Source of the DNA: Paenibacillaceae bacterium | GTDB taxonomy: Bacteria > Bacillota > Clostridia > Lachnospirales > Lachnospiraceae | NCBI GenBank assembly: GCA_015057705.1 | Contig: SVDU01000001.1 | Location: 1 to 64,000, forward strand | Direction of reading: 5' to 3' | Length of the DNA: 64,000 bases | In this document: piece after piece, positions 24,538-34,279 of the stretch | Layout of the letters: the number at the start of each line of letters is the position of its first letter | How positions within the stretch are numbered: position 1 is the first letter of the stretch | The notes under the pieces: model-generated | Told to the model about the DNA's origin: nothing | The model's database searches: none | Seen by the model: the letters and a program-made list of their open reading frames with translations, nothing else | Program-made: the position numbers and the translations under genes

Positions 24538-26448
24538 ATGGATGCGATTACGGTATTGGTATTATTTCCTCTTTTGGCAGCGCTTGCTGTGCTTTTAGTA
24601 AAAGAGGACGAAGTAAGAAACAAAATTGTCCGGGTGAGTGCAGGCATAACAGCTGCTTTGACGCTGGTTGTTGTCTGTTTGTTTTTCCATAAGGGAATTG
24701 CTTATTCCTACCGTTTGGAAACTGTAATCGATTTAGTTATGGCAGTGGTGGAAGTGGTACTTGCCGCTTATATTATTACAATTGGTATCCGTTATAAAAA
24801 TTATGCTATTTCTGTTCTTTCCTTTCTACAGACTGCAGCCATACTCTGCTTTGAACTGACCGTAAAGAGGCAGATTGAAGTGGAGAATGCGATTGTCTTT
24901 GATAAACTTACTGCAATCATGGTAGTAATCGTGGGAGTGGTAGGAAGCCTGATCTGTATTTATGCTGTGGGTTATATGAAAACATATCATATGCACCATA
25001 CCGAATATGAGGATCGCAAGGGTTTCTTCTTTGCAGTTTTGTTTCTATTCCTTTCCGCAATGTTTGGTATTGTACTGAGCAATCAGCTTACATGGATGTA
25101 TTTTTGCTGGGAGCTGACTACATTCTGCTCCTATTTACTGATCGGGTACACAAAAACGAAAGAGGCAAGAAACAATTCGTTTCGTGCACTTTTTATTAAC
25201 CTCTTAGGAGGAGCAGCGTTCGCTGCCGGCATCATTATTATCGGCGTGAGCAGACATACACTGGAACTATCTGTATTTACAGCACAAAAGCAGGATGCAT
25301 ACCTGATGATTCCCGTATTTCTGCTGTCTCTGGCAGCACTTACCAAATCGGCACAGCTGCCGTTTTCTTCCTGGCTGCTTGGCGCCATGGTTGCACCTAC
25401 CCCCACATCGGCTCTGCTCCATTCGGCTACCATGGTTAAGGCAGGCGTGTATCTAATTATCAGACTGGCTCCTCTTCTTGGAGCTTCTCCAGTGGGTAAA
25501 ACAGTCACACTTGTAGGCGGAGTCACATTTTTGGCATGCTCTTTTATGGCGATTTCCCAAAGCGATGCCAAGAAGATTCTGGCCTATTCCACACTGGCAA
25601 ACCTGGGACTTATCGTTATCTGTGCCAGCGTTGGAACGGAAGAATCCATCTGGGCAGCAATCCTTTTAATTATCTTTCATGCAGTATCAAAGTCTCTGCT
25701 CTTTATATCTGTTGGTTCTGCGGAACATCAGATTGGAAACAGGAATGTGGAAAACATGGATCTCCTTCTTGGGATTTCAAGAAAGCTGGCTCTGTGTATG
25801 ATGATTGGTATTGCAGGTATGTTCCTTGCGCCCTTTGGTATGCTGATTTCCAAATGGGTGGCAATGAAAGCATTTATTGACTCCAATAATATTCTGATTG
25901 TAATTATCCTGGCTTATGGCAGCGCAGCGACTCTGTTTTACTGGACCAAGTGGATGGGTAAGCTGGTGTCAAAAGTTAATATGAGGCAGCAAAGTGAAAA
26001 CGAATTTCACTTAGATGAGGAGATTCCCATTACAATCCTTGCTTGTCTGGTGGTAGTATCCTGCTTCACTTTTCCCATTGTATCCAAATATGCCCTGATT
26101 CCTTATTTAAATGAAGTTTTTATACGTCAGGCTTTGATGCCCATTGGAGAGGGAGATATCAAGCTGATGCTTTATATGTTAAGTATGCTTATTATTCTGC
26201 CAATCAGCTTTATACCGGTTTATAAAAATGATAAACGAAGAAGAGTTCCCATTTATATGGCAGGAGAAAACACGGGAGACAATGAGACCTTTTACGGAGC
26301 CTGTGGGACTAAGCGGCAGGTGGAACTTCATAACTGGTATATGGACAGCTATTTTGGAACAAAGAGGTTATCCTTCTTTAGTGACATATTATCTTTTGTC
26401 ATTCTCATCTGGGGAGTGATACTGTTGATCGGAGGGATTGCATCATGA
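24538..26448 (+). CDS. echA: Ech-type hydrogenase membrane subunit, NuoL/antiporter-like (636 aa)
   Basis: Large polytopic proton- or sodium-pumping subunit, homologous to NuoL/HyfB/EchA. About 14-16 membrane helices. The Proton_antipo_M core shows the conserved Glu in YFCWELTTFCSYLLIG and Lys in LTKSAQLPFSSWLLGAMVAP, followed by PTSALLHSATMVKAG. It couples ferredoxin oxidation and H2 formation to ion translocation. The start ATG has GTAAGGTGATG upstream. The stop overlaps the next gene start, so the subunits are translationally coupled. Confidence 0.93.
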   Translation: MDAITVLVLFPLLAALAVLLVKEDEVRNKIVRVSAGITAALTLVVVCLFFHKGIAYSYRLETVIDLVMAVVEVVLAAYIITIGIRYKNYAISVLSFLQTAAILCFELTVKRQIEVENAIVFDKLTAIMVVIVGVVGSLICIYAVGYMKTYHMHHTEYEDRKGFFFAVLFLFLSAMFGIVLSNQLTWMYFCWELTTFCSYLLIGYTKTKEARNNSFRALFINLLGGAAFAAGIIIIGVSRHTLELSVFTAQKQDAYLMIPVFLLSLAALTKSAQLPFSSWLLGAMVAPTPTSALLHSATMVKAGVYLIIRLAPLLGASPVGKTVTLVGGVTFLACSFMAISQSDAKKILAYSTLANLGLIVICASVGTEESIWAAILLIIFHAVSKSLLFISVGSAEHQIGNRNVENMDLLLGISRKLALCMMIGIAGMFLAPFGMLISKWVAMKAFIDSNNILIVIILAYGSAATLFYWTKWMGKLVSKVNMRQQSENEFHLDEEIPITILACLVVVSCFTFPIVSKYALIPYLNEVFIRQALMPIGEGDIKLMLYMLSMLIILPISFIPVYKNDKRRRVPIYMAGENTGDNETFYGACGTKRQVELHNWYMDSYFGTKRLSFFSDILSFVILIWGVILLIGGIAS

Positions 26449-27311
26449 TGAGCGTTCTAAGAATTATGGGGATAATAATTCTCGCACCTGTGGTGGGCGG
26501 TCTGCTGACAGGTATCGACCGTGTTATCACTGCCCGCATGCAGGGCAGGCAGGGTCCCCCTGTTTTACAGCCATTTTACGATGTGCTGAAGCTGATGCAG
26601 AAGGAATCCATTGAAGTCAATTCCATGCACCGTTTTTTCGTGTATGTATCAATGGTATTTGCTGTATTTACCACAGTGATCATGCTTTCAGGCGGAGACA
26701 TTTTATTGGCAATCTTTGCACTGACACTTGGATCTGTATTCTTTGTTCTGGGAGGTTACGCGTCAAATTCTCCATATAACACCATCGGATCGGAGCGGGA
26801 GCTTTTACAGATTATGGCTTATGAGCCAATGGTGCTTCTTACCTGCATTGGCCTTTATTACGCGGAAAAAAGCTTCTTTATCAAAGATATTGTCATGACT
26901 GACAAACCTTCCATTCTTTATCTGCCCGGAGTTTTCATCGGACTGGTATTTGTCCTGACATTTAAACTGAGAAAATCCCCCTTTGATTTAAGTATGTCCC
27001 ATCATGGACATCAGGAGATCGTTAAGGGTATTACCACCGAGTATTCCGGAAAGGATCTGGCTGTGATTGAGGTAACCCACTGGTATGAGGTGATCATATC
27101 GTTATCTCTTGTTTATGTATTTTTTGCCACCTCTGCACCCGTCAGCCGATTGGTTGCTGCAATTGTGTGTCTCGGTGTGTATCTGTTTGAGATAATTGTG
27201 GATAACTGTGCAGCGAGGCTGAAATGGCAGCATGCACTTAATTCTGCGTGGATTGTTACGGGAGTAATGGGTACGGTGAATCTGGTGATTCTTTCATTTT
27301 TTATGAAATGA
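26445..27311 (+). CDS. echB: Ech-type hydrogenase membrane subunit, NuoH-like (288 aa)
   Basis: NuoH/HycD/EchB family anchor that connects the ion-pumping arm to the hydrogenase module. About 8 membrane helices. Conserved RMQGRQGPPVLQPFYDVLKL near residue 30, GSERELLQIMAYEPM near 115 and SPFDLSMSHHGHQE near 180 are family landmarks. It overlaps the previous gene by 4 bp. Confidence 0.93.
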   Translation: MMSVLRIMGIIILAPVVGGLLTGIDRVITARMQGRQGPPVLQPFYDVLKLMQKESIEVNSMHRFFVYVSMVFAVFTTVIMLSGGDILLAIFALTLGSVFFVLGGYASNSPYNTIGSERELLQIMAYEPMVLLTCIGLYYAEKSFFIKDIVMTDKPSILYLPGVFIGLVFVLTFKLRKSPFDLSMSHHGHQEIVKGITTEYSGKDLAVIEVTHWYEVIISLSLVYVFFATSAPVSRLVAAIVCLGVYLFEIIVDNCAARLKWQHALNSAWIVTGVMGTVNLVILSFFMK

Positions 27312-27339
27312 AATTCCGGGAAAATTAAGGAGAGTGCGT

Positions 27340-27792
27340 ATGAACTTGAATGTGGTTAAGAAATCACCCTGGATTCTGCATTATGACGGAACAAGCTGTA
27401 ATGGCTGTGATATCGAGGTACTGGCGTGTCTGACGCCATTATATGACGTGGAACGTTTTGGGATTATCAATACCGGGAATCCCAAGCATGCGGATATCTT
27501 ACTTATCACAGGCAGCGTCAATGAACAGAATATCCCTGTTGTAAAGCAACTTTATGAACAGATGCCGGAACCAAAAGCAGTGGTTGCCGTTGGAATTTGT
27601 GCAACTTCCGGGGGCATCTTTGCAGAATGCTATAATGTAGCAGGTGGAGTTGATAAGGTGATTCCAGTAGATGTTTATGTGCCAGGATGTGCAGCACGGC
27701 CGGAATCTATTATTGATGGCGTAGTGAAAGCCCTTGATATTCTGGCTGAGAAGAAAAAAGCGATGTCGAAAAAGCGGATTGGAGAAAAATGA
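27340..27792 (+). CDS. echC: Ech-type hydrogenase small subunit, NuoB-like (150 aa)
   Basis: Carries the proximal [4Fe-4S] cluster. The four ligands are C20 and C23 (GTSCNGCDIE), C87 (VGICATSGG) and C117 (VPGCAARPES). The size is typical of group 4 hydrogenases, far shorter than uptake-type small subunits, and there is no Tat signal, so the active site faces the cytoplasm. The ribosome binding site AAGGAGAG before ATG at 27340 is preferred over the one at 27334. It overlaps the next gene by ATGA. Confidence 0.93.
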   Translation: MNLNVVKKSPWILHYDGTSCNGCDIEVLACLTPLYDVERFGIINTGNPKHADILLITGSVNEQNIPVVKQLYEQMPEPKAVVAVGICATSGGIFAECYNVAGGVDKVIPVDVYVPGCAARPESIIDGVVKALDILAEKKKAMSKKRIGEK

Positions 27793-28130
27793 AAGAACAG
27801 ATATTAAAAGAAATCTCCCCCAATGATCTGCTGCCGGAGATTATGAAAATAAAAAATGATGGTTACCGGCTGGTAGCGATTACCTGCACCAATAAAAATG
27901 GAATGGAATTAACCTATTCCTTTGATAAGGATTATGAATTGCTGAATATCCGGCTGACCACAGATACAGAAACTGAACTGCCAAGTATCAGCATTCTTTA
28001 TCCCTATTCGTTTCTCTATGAGAATGAGATAAAGGAATTGTTCGGAGTAAAAATAACAGGCATTATGCCGGATTTTAATAATAATCTTTATAAGATTCCG
28101 GTGAAGACACCATTTGGCGTGAACGAATAG
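27789..28130 (+). CDS. echD: Ech-type hydrogenase subunit, NuoC-like (113 aa)
   Basis: Short NuoC/EchD-type protein. The family signature is reduced, but SILYPYSFLYENEIKELFGV matches the conserved ending of NuoC-like subunits. It probably helps to dock the large subunit. Start and stop are tightly packed within the operon (4-bp overlap upstream, 37 bp before the next gene). Confidence 0.85.
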   Translation: MKEQILKEISPNDLLPEIMKIKNDGYRLVAITCTNKNGMELTYSFDKDYELLNIRLTTDTETELPSISILYPYSFLYENEIKELFGVKITGIMPDFNNNLYKIPVKTPFGVNE

Positions 28131-28167
28131 CTGGCTGTGGCAGCCTGCATCAGTATGGAGGTTATTT

Positions 28168-29247
28168 ATGGGAAACAGGACAATTGTTCCGTTTGGTCCC
28201 CAGCACCCGGTTCTTCCGGAACCGATCCACCTGGATCTGGTGCTGGAGGATGAAACGGTTGTAGAGGCAATTCCTAGAATTGGATACATTCACAGAGGCT
28301 TGGAAAAGCTGGTGGAAAAAAGGGATTATCAGCAGTATTGTTACGTGGCAGAGCGAATCTGCGGAATCTGCTCGTTTATGCATGGAATGGGATATTGTAT
28401 GTCCATTGAGCGTATTATGGATGTAGAGGTACCGGAGCGGGGCGAGTTTTTACGCACAATCTGGGCAGAGTTATCACGGCTTCACAGCCATCTTCTCTGG
28501 CTTGGACTCCTGGCTGATGCCTTTGGATTTGAAAGTCTGTTTATGCAGTCATGGAAGTTAAGGGAACAGGTTCTGGATATTTTTGAAGAGACCACAGGCG
28601 GACGTGTCATTTTCTCCGTATGTGATATCGGAGGAGTAAGAAAAGACATCAGTCCCGAGACGTTAATGAAGATTAAAACTGTTTTAACTGAGATGGAAAA
28701 GGAATTAAAAGAGACAACCAGTGTCTTTATCAACGATACCACAGTGAAGCTGCGAACCAAAGGCGTGGGAGTTCTGACAAAACAGATGGCGTTTGATTTA
28801 GGCGCAGTAGGGCCAATGGCAAGAGCAAGTGGAATCGAAATGGATATGAGAACACAGGGATACAGTGCATACGGCAAGCTGGATTTTAAACCCATTACCA
28901 ATGATGGTGGGGATTGTTATGCCAGAACCAGAGTAAGAATTAAGGAGATGTTCCAGTCAATTAATTTAATCAGACAGTGTATTGATTTAATTCCTGACGG
29001 TGATATCAATGTGAAAGTAAAAGGAAATCCAAACGGAGAACAGTTTATCCGGCTGGAGCAGCCCCGCGGTGAGGTTGTTTATTATACAAAAGCAAACGGA
29101 ACCAAGTTTTTGGACAGGGTAAGAGTCCGGACTCCTACCTTTGCTAATTTGCCTGCATTGCTTGAAACTCTAAAGAACTGCTCGCTGGCAGACGTACCCA
29201 TATTGATTCTTACCATAGATCCCTGTATCAGCTGTACGGAGCGGTAA
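28168..29247 (+). CDS. echE: Ech-type [NiFe]-hydrogenase large subunit (359 aa)
   Basis: Catalytic subunit with the Ni-Fe site. The L1 motif has C65 and C68 (ERICGICSFMHG) and the L2 motif has C353 and C356 (DPCISCTER). The protein ends at that motif, with no C-terminal extension beyond TER. Such an ending is known for Ech- and Coo-type large subunits and removes the need for an endopeptidase; no HycI/HupD-like gene is in the operon. All four nickel ligands are present, so it is a hydrogenase and not a NuoD-like relic. No formate dehydrogenase gene is nearby, so ferredoxin is the likely electron donor. Confidence 0.95.
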   Translation: MGNRTIVPFGPQHPVLPEPIHLDLVLEDETVVEAIPRIGYIHRGLEKLVEKRDYQQYCYVAERICGICSFMHGMGYCMSIERIMDVEVPERGEFLRTIWAELSRLHSHLLWLGLLADAFGFESLFMQSWKLREQVLDIFEETTGGRVIFSVCDIGGVRKDISPETLMKIKTVLTEMEKELKETTSVFINDTTVKLRTKGVGVLTKQMAFDLGAVGPMARASGIEMDMRTQGYSAYGKLDFKPITNDGGDCYARTRVRIKEMFQSINLIRQCIDLIPDGDINVKVKGNPNGEQFIRLEQPRGEVVYYTKANGTKFLDRVRVRTPTFANLPALLETLKNCSLADVPILILTIDPCISCTER

Positions 29248-29321
29248 CCAACAGATACACAGCCAGACAGGTAACAGGATAACATGTAAATGCTGCCATA
29301 AGCAGCAGAATCGAGGGTATT

Positions 29322-29687
29322 ATGTCTGTATTTAAGATGTCAAAGACACTGTTAAAGAATATATTCCATGGTCCCTATACCGTGCCATATCCGGTAAAGA
29401 AGAAAGAAACCTATGAACGGACCAGAGGGAAAATTGGAATTTCCATTGATGACTGTATTTTCTGCGGTATGTGTGAAAGAAGATGTCCAACCGGGGCGAT
29501 TCAAACAGATAAGGCAAAGACGTCATGGAGCATTGAACGGCTGAAATGCATCCAATGCGGTTATTGCAGTGAGGTCTGCCCGAAAAAATGTCTTACCATG
29601 GAAAATCAGTACACAGCACCATCATATGGAAACGTAAGGGATGAATACATAAAATGCACGAATATCCAATCACCAGGCGAATCATAG
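29322..29687 (+). CDS. echF: Ech-type hydrogenase ferredoxin subunit (121 aa)
   Basis: Two [4Fe-4S] motifs, DDCIFCGMCERRCPTGAI at about residues 44-61 and KCIQCGYCSEVCPKKC at about 73-89, as in NuoI/EchF. It receives electrons from reduced ferredoxin and passes them to the small subunit. Its end overlaps the hypA start by 34 bp, joining structural and maturation genes in one transcript. Confidence 0.93.
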   Translation: MSVFKMSKTLLKNIFHGPYTVPYPVKKKETYERTRGKIGISIDDCIFCGMCERRCPTGAIQTDKAKTSWSIERLKCIQCGYCSEVCPKKCLTMENQYTAPSYGNVRDEYIKCTNIQSPGES

Positions 29688-30010
29688 AAATCGCCGGAGA
29701 ATACGCAAAAGACAATGGTGCATCTGAGGTAAAGGTGATCAATCTTGTTGTAGGAGATTACTGCGGTTATGTGGCCAGTTCCATTGAACTTTATTTTGAG
29801 CTGATTGCGGAGGGAACTCCATGTGAGCACGCAAAGCTTCATATCGAGAGAGTGGTTCCAAAACTGCGGTGCACAGGCTGCGGCCAGCTGTTTGTCAGAA
29901 AGCCCTTTACGTTTGAATGCCCCCTTTGTAAGGGAGAAGGAACACCCACTGAAATAGGACAGGAATTTTATATTAAATCCATTGAAGTACAGGATTTAAA
30001 TGAGCCGTAA
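29654..30010 (+). CDS. hypA: Hydrogenase nickel insertion protein HypA (118 aa)
   Basis: Nickel chaperone. It starts MHEYPITRRIIEIA, with the N-terminal Met-His-Glu that binds nickel, and has a zinc site of two CxxC pairs (LRCTGCGQLF and FECPLCKG). The length is typical. It acts with HypB to load nickel into the large subunit. Confidence 0.93.
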   Translation: MHEYPITRRIIEIAGEYAKDNGASEVKVINLVVGDYCGYVASSIELYFELIAEGTPCEHAKLHIERVVPKLRCTGCGQLFVRKPFTFECPLCKGEGTPTEIGQEFYIKSIEVQDLNEP

Positions 30011-30044
30011 AAAGGCTTGTTTTACGAAAGGCAGGAAGGTTGTC

Positions 30045-30704
30045 ATGTCAGAAAATAAAGAAATTGAAATCATGCAGTCTGTCTATGATAAAAATGACCA
30101 GGTTGCAGCTAAGATCCAGGCTTCCCTGACAGAGAGCGGTATTTTTGCCGTCAATGTGATGGGAGCGCCGGGAGCGGGAAAAACCACCTCTCTGATTCAA
30201 CTGATCAAACGTCTGGAAGAAGTAACTGCTTATGTAATTGAGGGTGATATTGAGGCGGATTTTGATACAAAAACCTTACAATCCCTTGGCGTAAAAGCGA
30301 TTCAGATCAACACCGGCGGAGCCTGCCATCTGGATTCTCCGTTAATCGGACAGGCGGTAGAGGATCTTCATATCAGTGATGGAGTATTATTTATTGAAAA
30401 TATTGGAAATCTGGTTTGTCCTGCCGAATTTATGATTGGTGAGCATGCAAAAATGCTGATATCCACTGTAACGGAGGGAAGCGATAAGCCTTATAAATAT
30501 CCCCTGGCATTTGAAAAGGCAGATTTAATTTTGTTAAACAAATGTGATCTTTTGCCCTATGTAGACTTCGATGAAGACTTTTTCATGAAGGGAGTACGGG
30601 CATTAAATAAAACAGCTCCGGTAATCAAGGTTTCAGGAAAGACCGGAGAAGGTTATGAAAAGGCAGCAGAATGGATAGTGGAAAAAACAAAGAAACAGCA
30701 GTAA
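30045..30704 (+). CDS. hypB: Hydrogenase nickel incorporation GTPase HypB (219 aa)
   Basis: GTPase with Walker A GAPGAGKTT, an IEGDIEADFDTKTL switch region, and NKCDLLP as the base-recognition motif. It lacks a His-rich nickel-storage N terminus and starts directly MSENKEIEIMQSVY. AGGAAGG before ATG at 30045 decides the start; an in-frame start at 30000 would overlap hypA. It overlaps hypF by 34 bp. Confidence 0.93.
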   Translation: MSENKEIEIMQSVYDKNDQVAAKIQASLTESGIFAVNVMGAPGAGKTTSLIQLIKRLEEVTAYVIEGDIEADFDTKTLQSLGVKAIQINTGGACHLDSPLIGQAVEDLHISDGVLFIENIGNLVCPAEFMIGEHAKMLISTVTEGSDKPYKYPLAFEKADLILLNKCDLLPYVDFDEDFFMKGVRALNKTAPVIKVSGKTGEGYEKAAEWIVEKTKKQQ

Positions 30705-32959
30705 AAATTAAAGTCTGCGGTATTGTACAGGGGGTTGGATTCCGACCCCTTGTTTATCGTGCAGCCAGGGAACTGGGGCTGAAAGGCTGGGTACGAAATG
30801 TTGGCGGTGATGTGGAAATTGTGGCACAGGCATCAAAAACAGCATTGGACCGGTTCTTATCTGATTTAAAAGAAAATAAAGATCAAAGATATGAGATTTT
30901 AAATATGGAGATGGAAGCGTTGCCAGTCTCTGTTTTTGATGATTTTGCTATTATACCAAGCGGTGAAGCAAAAGAAGTTTCCATGATACCTGCAGATCTG
31001 CCAGTCTGCCCGGAATGCTTGAAAGAACTTGCTGATCCATCGGACAGAAGATATGGCAATCCATTTATCAGCTGTATGGCCTGCGGTCCCAGATACACCA
31101 TAATAGAAGAAATGCCGTATGACAGAGATAACACTGTCATGAAGGATTTCCCCATGTGCAGTGCCTGCAAGAAGGAATACACCTCTCCAGAAAGCAGACG
31201 ATTTCATGCGCAGACAATTTCCTGTAATGACTGCGGACCCTATCTTTTATACCAGGATAACAGGAAGCAGGAGGCAGAAGAGCTAACCGACCGGGAGGCC
31301 TTAAAAAAAGCCATAAAGGTTCTGGAAAATGGCGGAATCGTGGCAGTAAAGGGAATCGGAGGTTATCACCTGGTGTGTTCGCCTTTTCTCGAGACATCGG
31401 TAGTCCGGTTGCGTCAATGCAAAGGACGGGAAGAAAAGCCTTTTGCCGTTATGTTTCATTCTATTTCAGAAATAAGGAAGTACTGTGATGTTTCGAAAGA
31501 AGAGGAAATACTGCTTACATCCAAAGCAAGACCCATCGTACTGTTACCCATGCAGGAAGACCTCATGGCCCCGTCCACCAATAAGAAAAGCCTGTACTGC
31601 GGCGCGTTTCTGCCCTATACTCCCCTCCAGCATCTGCTGACGGAAGAACTTGGCCCCCTTATTATGACAAGCGCCAATGTATCAGGACAGCCAATTATCC
31701 GTGAAGATGATTGTATGTGTTCTTTTTCGGATCCATACCTTGAAGGAATATTGTATCATAGAAGAAGAATAGTAAGATCCGTAGATGATTCTGTAGCGAA
31801 GATCGTAGCAGGCAGCCCTCAGCTTATCAGAAGGAGCCGGGGATATGTTCCCTATCCGGTTTTTCTGCAAAAAGAAAAGGCTGGGGAAGCAGAGGTTTTT
31901 GCTGCAGGAGGAGATTTGAAAGCTGCTTTTTGTCTCAGCCGTGGGGCAAAAGCAGTTGTATCCCAGTATTTCGGTGATTTAGAAGAATGCAGTGTTATGG
32001 AGGAATATAAAAGATCCTACAAAGATCTGACGGGTCTTTTAAACATTAACCCAAGACTGGCAGTTTGTGACCTGCATCCCAATTATTACTCTTCCCGTTT
32101 TACCCAGAGTCTGATGCTCCCTATGGTAAAAGTTCAGCATCATCATGCCCATATTGCATCTGTTATGGCGGAGCATGGGCTGGAAGGCCCTGTAATAGGC
32201 GTGGCATTTGACGGAACCGGTTATGGAACCGATGGGAGCATATGGGGAGGGGAATTCTTAATCTGCGAAGGAACGGAATTTGTGCGGGCTGCTCATTTGA
32301 GCCCCTTCCCGATTCTTGGTGGTGATCAGTCCATGCGGGATGGAAAAAAGACCGCAGTCTGTTATCTCCATCATGCAGGTCTTGACAGTTTCTTTCCAGA
32401 TGAAAGAAAACAGCTCATAACGGCTGCACTGGATCAAAAAGTTAATACGGTTTTAACTTCCAGTATGGGCAGGCTCTTTGATGCAGCGGCCTCTGTCCTT
32501 CAGATTGCCCATGAGAACAGGTATGAGGGAAAATGCGCCATACTGCTTGAGCGGGAGGCTGAAATTGCCAGAAGAGAACATATAATACCTCCGTCCCTGC
32601 CATTTCTGATAACAAAAGAGGAGGGCGTTTTAAAACTGGACCCCAGACCATTTTTTGAAGCAGCAGTAAACTGCAAAGACAGAGAGAAAACCAGTGCGCT
32701 TGCTCTGAGTTTTCACAATTCAGCTGCAGAAGGAATTGTAGAAATCTGTGAAATGCTGAGAAGTTGTTACCATACCAGTGAGGTGGCACTAAGCGGAGGC
32801 GTATTTCAGAACACGGTACTTACAGAACTGACGATTCCCCTTTTAAAGGAAAAAGGCTTTCGGGTATACGTAAACCGCCTTGTTCCCCCGGGGGACGGCG
32901 GACTGAGTCTTGGACAGATCTACTTAGGCAGAGAACATTGGAAGGAAGGCAACACGTAA
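30671..32959 (+). CDS. hypF: Carbamoyltransferase HypF (762 aa)
   Basis: Makes the thiocarbamate precursor of the CN ligands of the Ni-Fe site from carbamoyl phosphate. Domains in order: acylphosphatase (VCGIVQGVGFRPLVYRAARE, about 12-95); two zinc fingers with CxxC pairs (CPECLKEL, CMACGPRY, CSACKKEY, CNDCGPY, about 110-190); a YrdC-like domain (about 200-385); and a Kae1-like domain with HHHAHIASVMAEH and the final DGGLSLGQ. Full length. Confidence 0.95.
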   Translation: MDSGKNKETAVKIKVCGIVQGVGFRPLVYRAARELGLKGWVRNVGGDVEIVAQASKTALDRFLSDLKENKDQRYEILNMEMEALPVSVFDDFAIIPSGEAKEVSMIPADLPVCPECLKELADPSDRRYGNPFISCMACGPRYTIIEEMPYDRDNTVMKDFPMCSACKKEYTSPESRRFHAQTISCNDCGPYLLYQDNRKQEAEELTDREALKKAIKVLENGGIVAVKGIGGYHLVCSPFLETSVVRLRQCKGREEKPFAVMFHSISEIRKYCDVSKEEEILLTSKARPIVLLPMQEDLMAPSTNKKSLYCGAFLPYTPLQHLLTEELGPLIMTSANVSGQPIIREDDCMCSFSDPYLEGILYHRRRIVRSVDDSVAKIVAGSPQLIRRSRGYVPYPVFLQKEKAGEAEVFAAGGDLKAAFCLSRGAKAVVSQYFGDLEECSVMEEYKRSYKDLTGLLNINPRLAVCDLHPNYYSSRFTQSLMLPMVKVQHHHAHIASVMAEHGLEGPVIGVAFDGTGYGTDGSIWGGEFLICEGTEFVRAAHLSPFPILGGDQSMRDGKKTAVCYLHHAGLDSFFPDERKQLITAALDQKVNTVLTSSMGRLFDAAASVLQIAHENRYEGKCAILLEREAEIARREHIIPPSLPFLITKEEGVLKLDPRPFFEAAVNCKDREKTSALALSFHNSAAEGIVEICEMLRSCYHTSEVALSGGVFQNTVLTELTIPLLKEKGFRVYVNRLVPPGDGGLSLGQIYLGREHWKEGNT

Positions 32960-32981
32960 CTGGAAGAAAGGAGAAAATCTC

Positions 32982-33218
32982 ATGTGCGTTGCAATACCAG
33001 GAAAAGTCATAGAGATACGGGGCGATTATGCAAGAGTAAATGTAATGGATAATATCACCGATGTGAATATAAAGCTTGTGGATGCTGGAATCGGAGATTA
33101 TGTTCTGATCCACGCAGGCTGTGCCATAGAAGTAATAAGCGGGGAAATGGCCCAGGATATCTTAAGCCTTTTTTCAGAACTTCAGGAGGACAGGTATGAA
33201 GATCCAGGAAGTGATTGA
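32982..33218 (+). CDS. hypC: Hydrogenase assembly chaperone HypC (78 aa)
   Basis: Starts MCVAIPGKVIEI with the essential Cys2, which binds the Fe(CN)2CO unit together with HypD. Size and the GDYVLIHAGCAIEVI strand are typical. The ribosome binding site AAAGGAG is clear, and the stop overlaps the hypD start. Confidence 0.94.
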   Translation: MCVAIPGKVIEIRGDYARVNVMDNITDVNIKLVDAGIGDYVLIHAGCAIEVISGEMAQDILSLFSELQEDRYEDPGSD

Positions 33219-34236
33219 TGAACTGAAATCTTATGATGGGAAACCGGTAAAAATCATGGAGGTGTGTGGAACCCATACTTCCAGCATTTTTAAAAATGGA
33301 ATCAGAAGTATGATTTCTCCTAAAATTAAACTGATTTCCGGCCCTGGTTGTCCGGTTTGTGTTACCTCAGCTGCTTATATCGACCGACTGACAGAATTTT
33401 CTTTAAAGGAGGATCACTGTGTTCTGACCTTTGGCGATATGATGAAAGTGAAAGGAAGCAGCATGTCCTTAACAGAAGCAAAGGCAGCAGGAGGAAAAGT
33501 AAAAATCCTGTATTCTCCATTAATGGCTTTAACGGAGGCCAGAGAGCATAAAAATCTCCATTATCTGTTTGCAGCTGTTGGTTTTGAGACGACCGCACCC
33601 ATCTATGCTCTTATGATGGAGGAAATGAGGCAAAAAAACATTACCAATCTGAAACTTTTAACTTCTGTAAAAACAATCGTACCGGCCCTTTCTTATATCT
33701 GTGAGAGAGAAAAAAATATAGATGCATTCTTAAGCCCTGGCCACGTCAGCGTAATTACGGGGGCTGACAGCTACCAGGAACTGGCAGAAAAATACAAGAA
33801 GCCGTTTGTAATTGCAGGCTTCGAGGGAGAGCATATTCTGGCAGCTGTCTATGAAATCATGAGGCAGTTAAAAACAGGCCGATATGAAGTGAAAAATATG
33901 TACGCCTCTGCAGTAAAGGAAAAAGGCAATGAAAAAGCCCGAGCCCTGCTTTCGGAGTATTTTGAACAGGGAGATGATTTCTGGCGGGGGATCGGTATTA
34001 TTGAAAATTCCGCTTTAAGGCTGAAGAAGAAATATGAGATGTTTGACGGGGGCAGCCGTATTGAGGGCATCAACGAGGAAATGCCCAAAGGGTGCAGATG
34101 TACAGATGTAATTCTGGGGCGTAAAAATCCGGCAGAATGTCCGCTGTTTAAGACGGTCTGCACGCCGCTTCATGCAATCGGTCCCTGTATGGTGTCATCA
34201 GAAGGAGCCTGCGGGATCTGGTATCAGAATTCATAA
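33196..34236 (+). CDS. hypD: Hydrogenase maturation protein HypD (346 aa)
   Basis: Scaffold on which iron receives CN and CO. Conserved MEVCGTHTSSIFKNGIR, SGPGCPVCVTS, FGDMMKVKGS, VGFETTAP and a C-terminal Cys cluster (CRCTDVILG, CPLF, CTPLHAIGPCMVS, GACGIW) that holds its [4Fe-4S]. Full length. Confidence 0.95.
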   Translation: MKIQEVIDELKSYDGKPVKIMEVCGTHTSSIFKNGIRSMISPKIKLISGPGCPVCVTSAAYIDRLTEFSLKEDHCVLTFGDMMKVKGSSMSLTEAKAAGGKVKILYSPLMALTEAREHKNLHYLFAAVGFETTAPIYALMMEEMRQKNITNLKLLTSVKTIVPALSYICEREKNIDAFLSPGHVSVITGADSYQELAEKYKKPFVIAGFEGEHILAAVYEIMRQLKTGRYEVKNMYASAVKEKGNEKARALLSEYFEQGDDFWRGIGIIENSALRLKKKYEMFDGGSRIEGINEEMPKGCRCTDVILGRKNPAECPLFKTVCTPLHAIGPCMVSSEGACGIWYQNS

Positions 34237-34279
34237 CAAATCCATTCACAATAACAGACGAAAGGTCAGGACAGGGGCT

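Noticed and set aside
24538-29687. Formate hydrogenlyase
   Set aside because: No formate dehydrogenase or its accessory genes are present, and the six-subunit composition fits Ech better.
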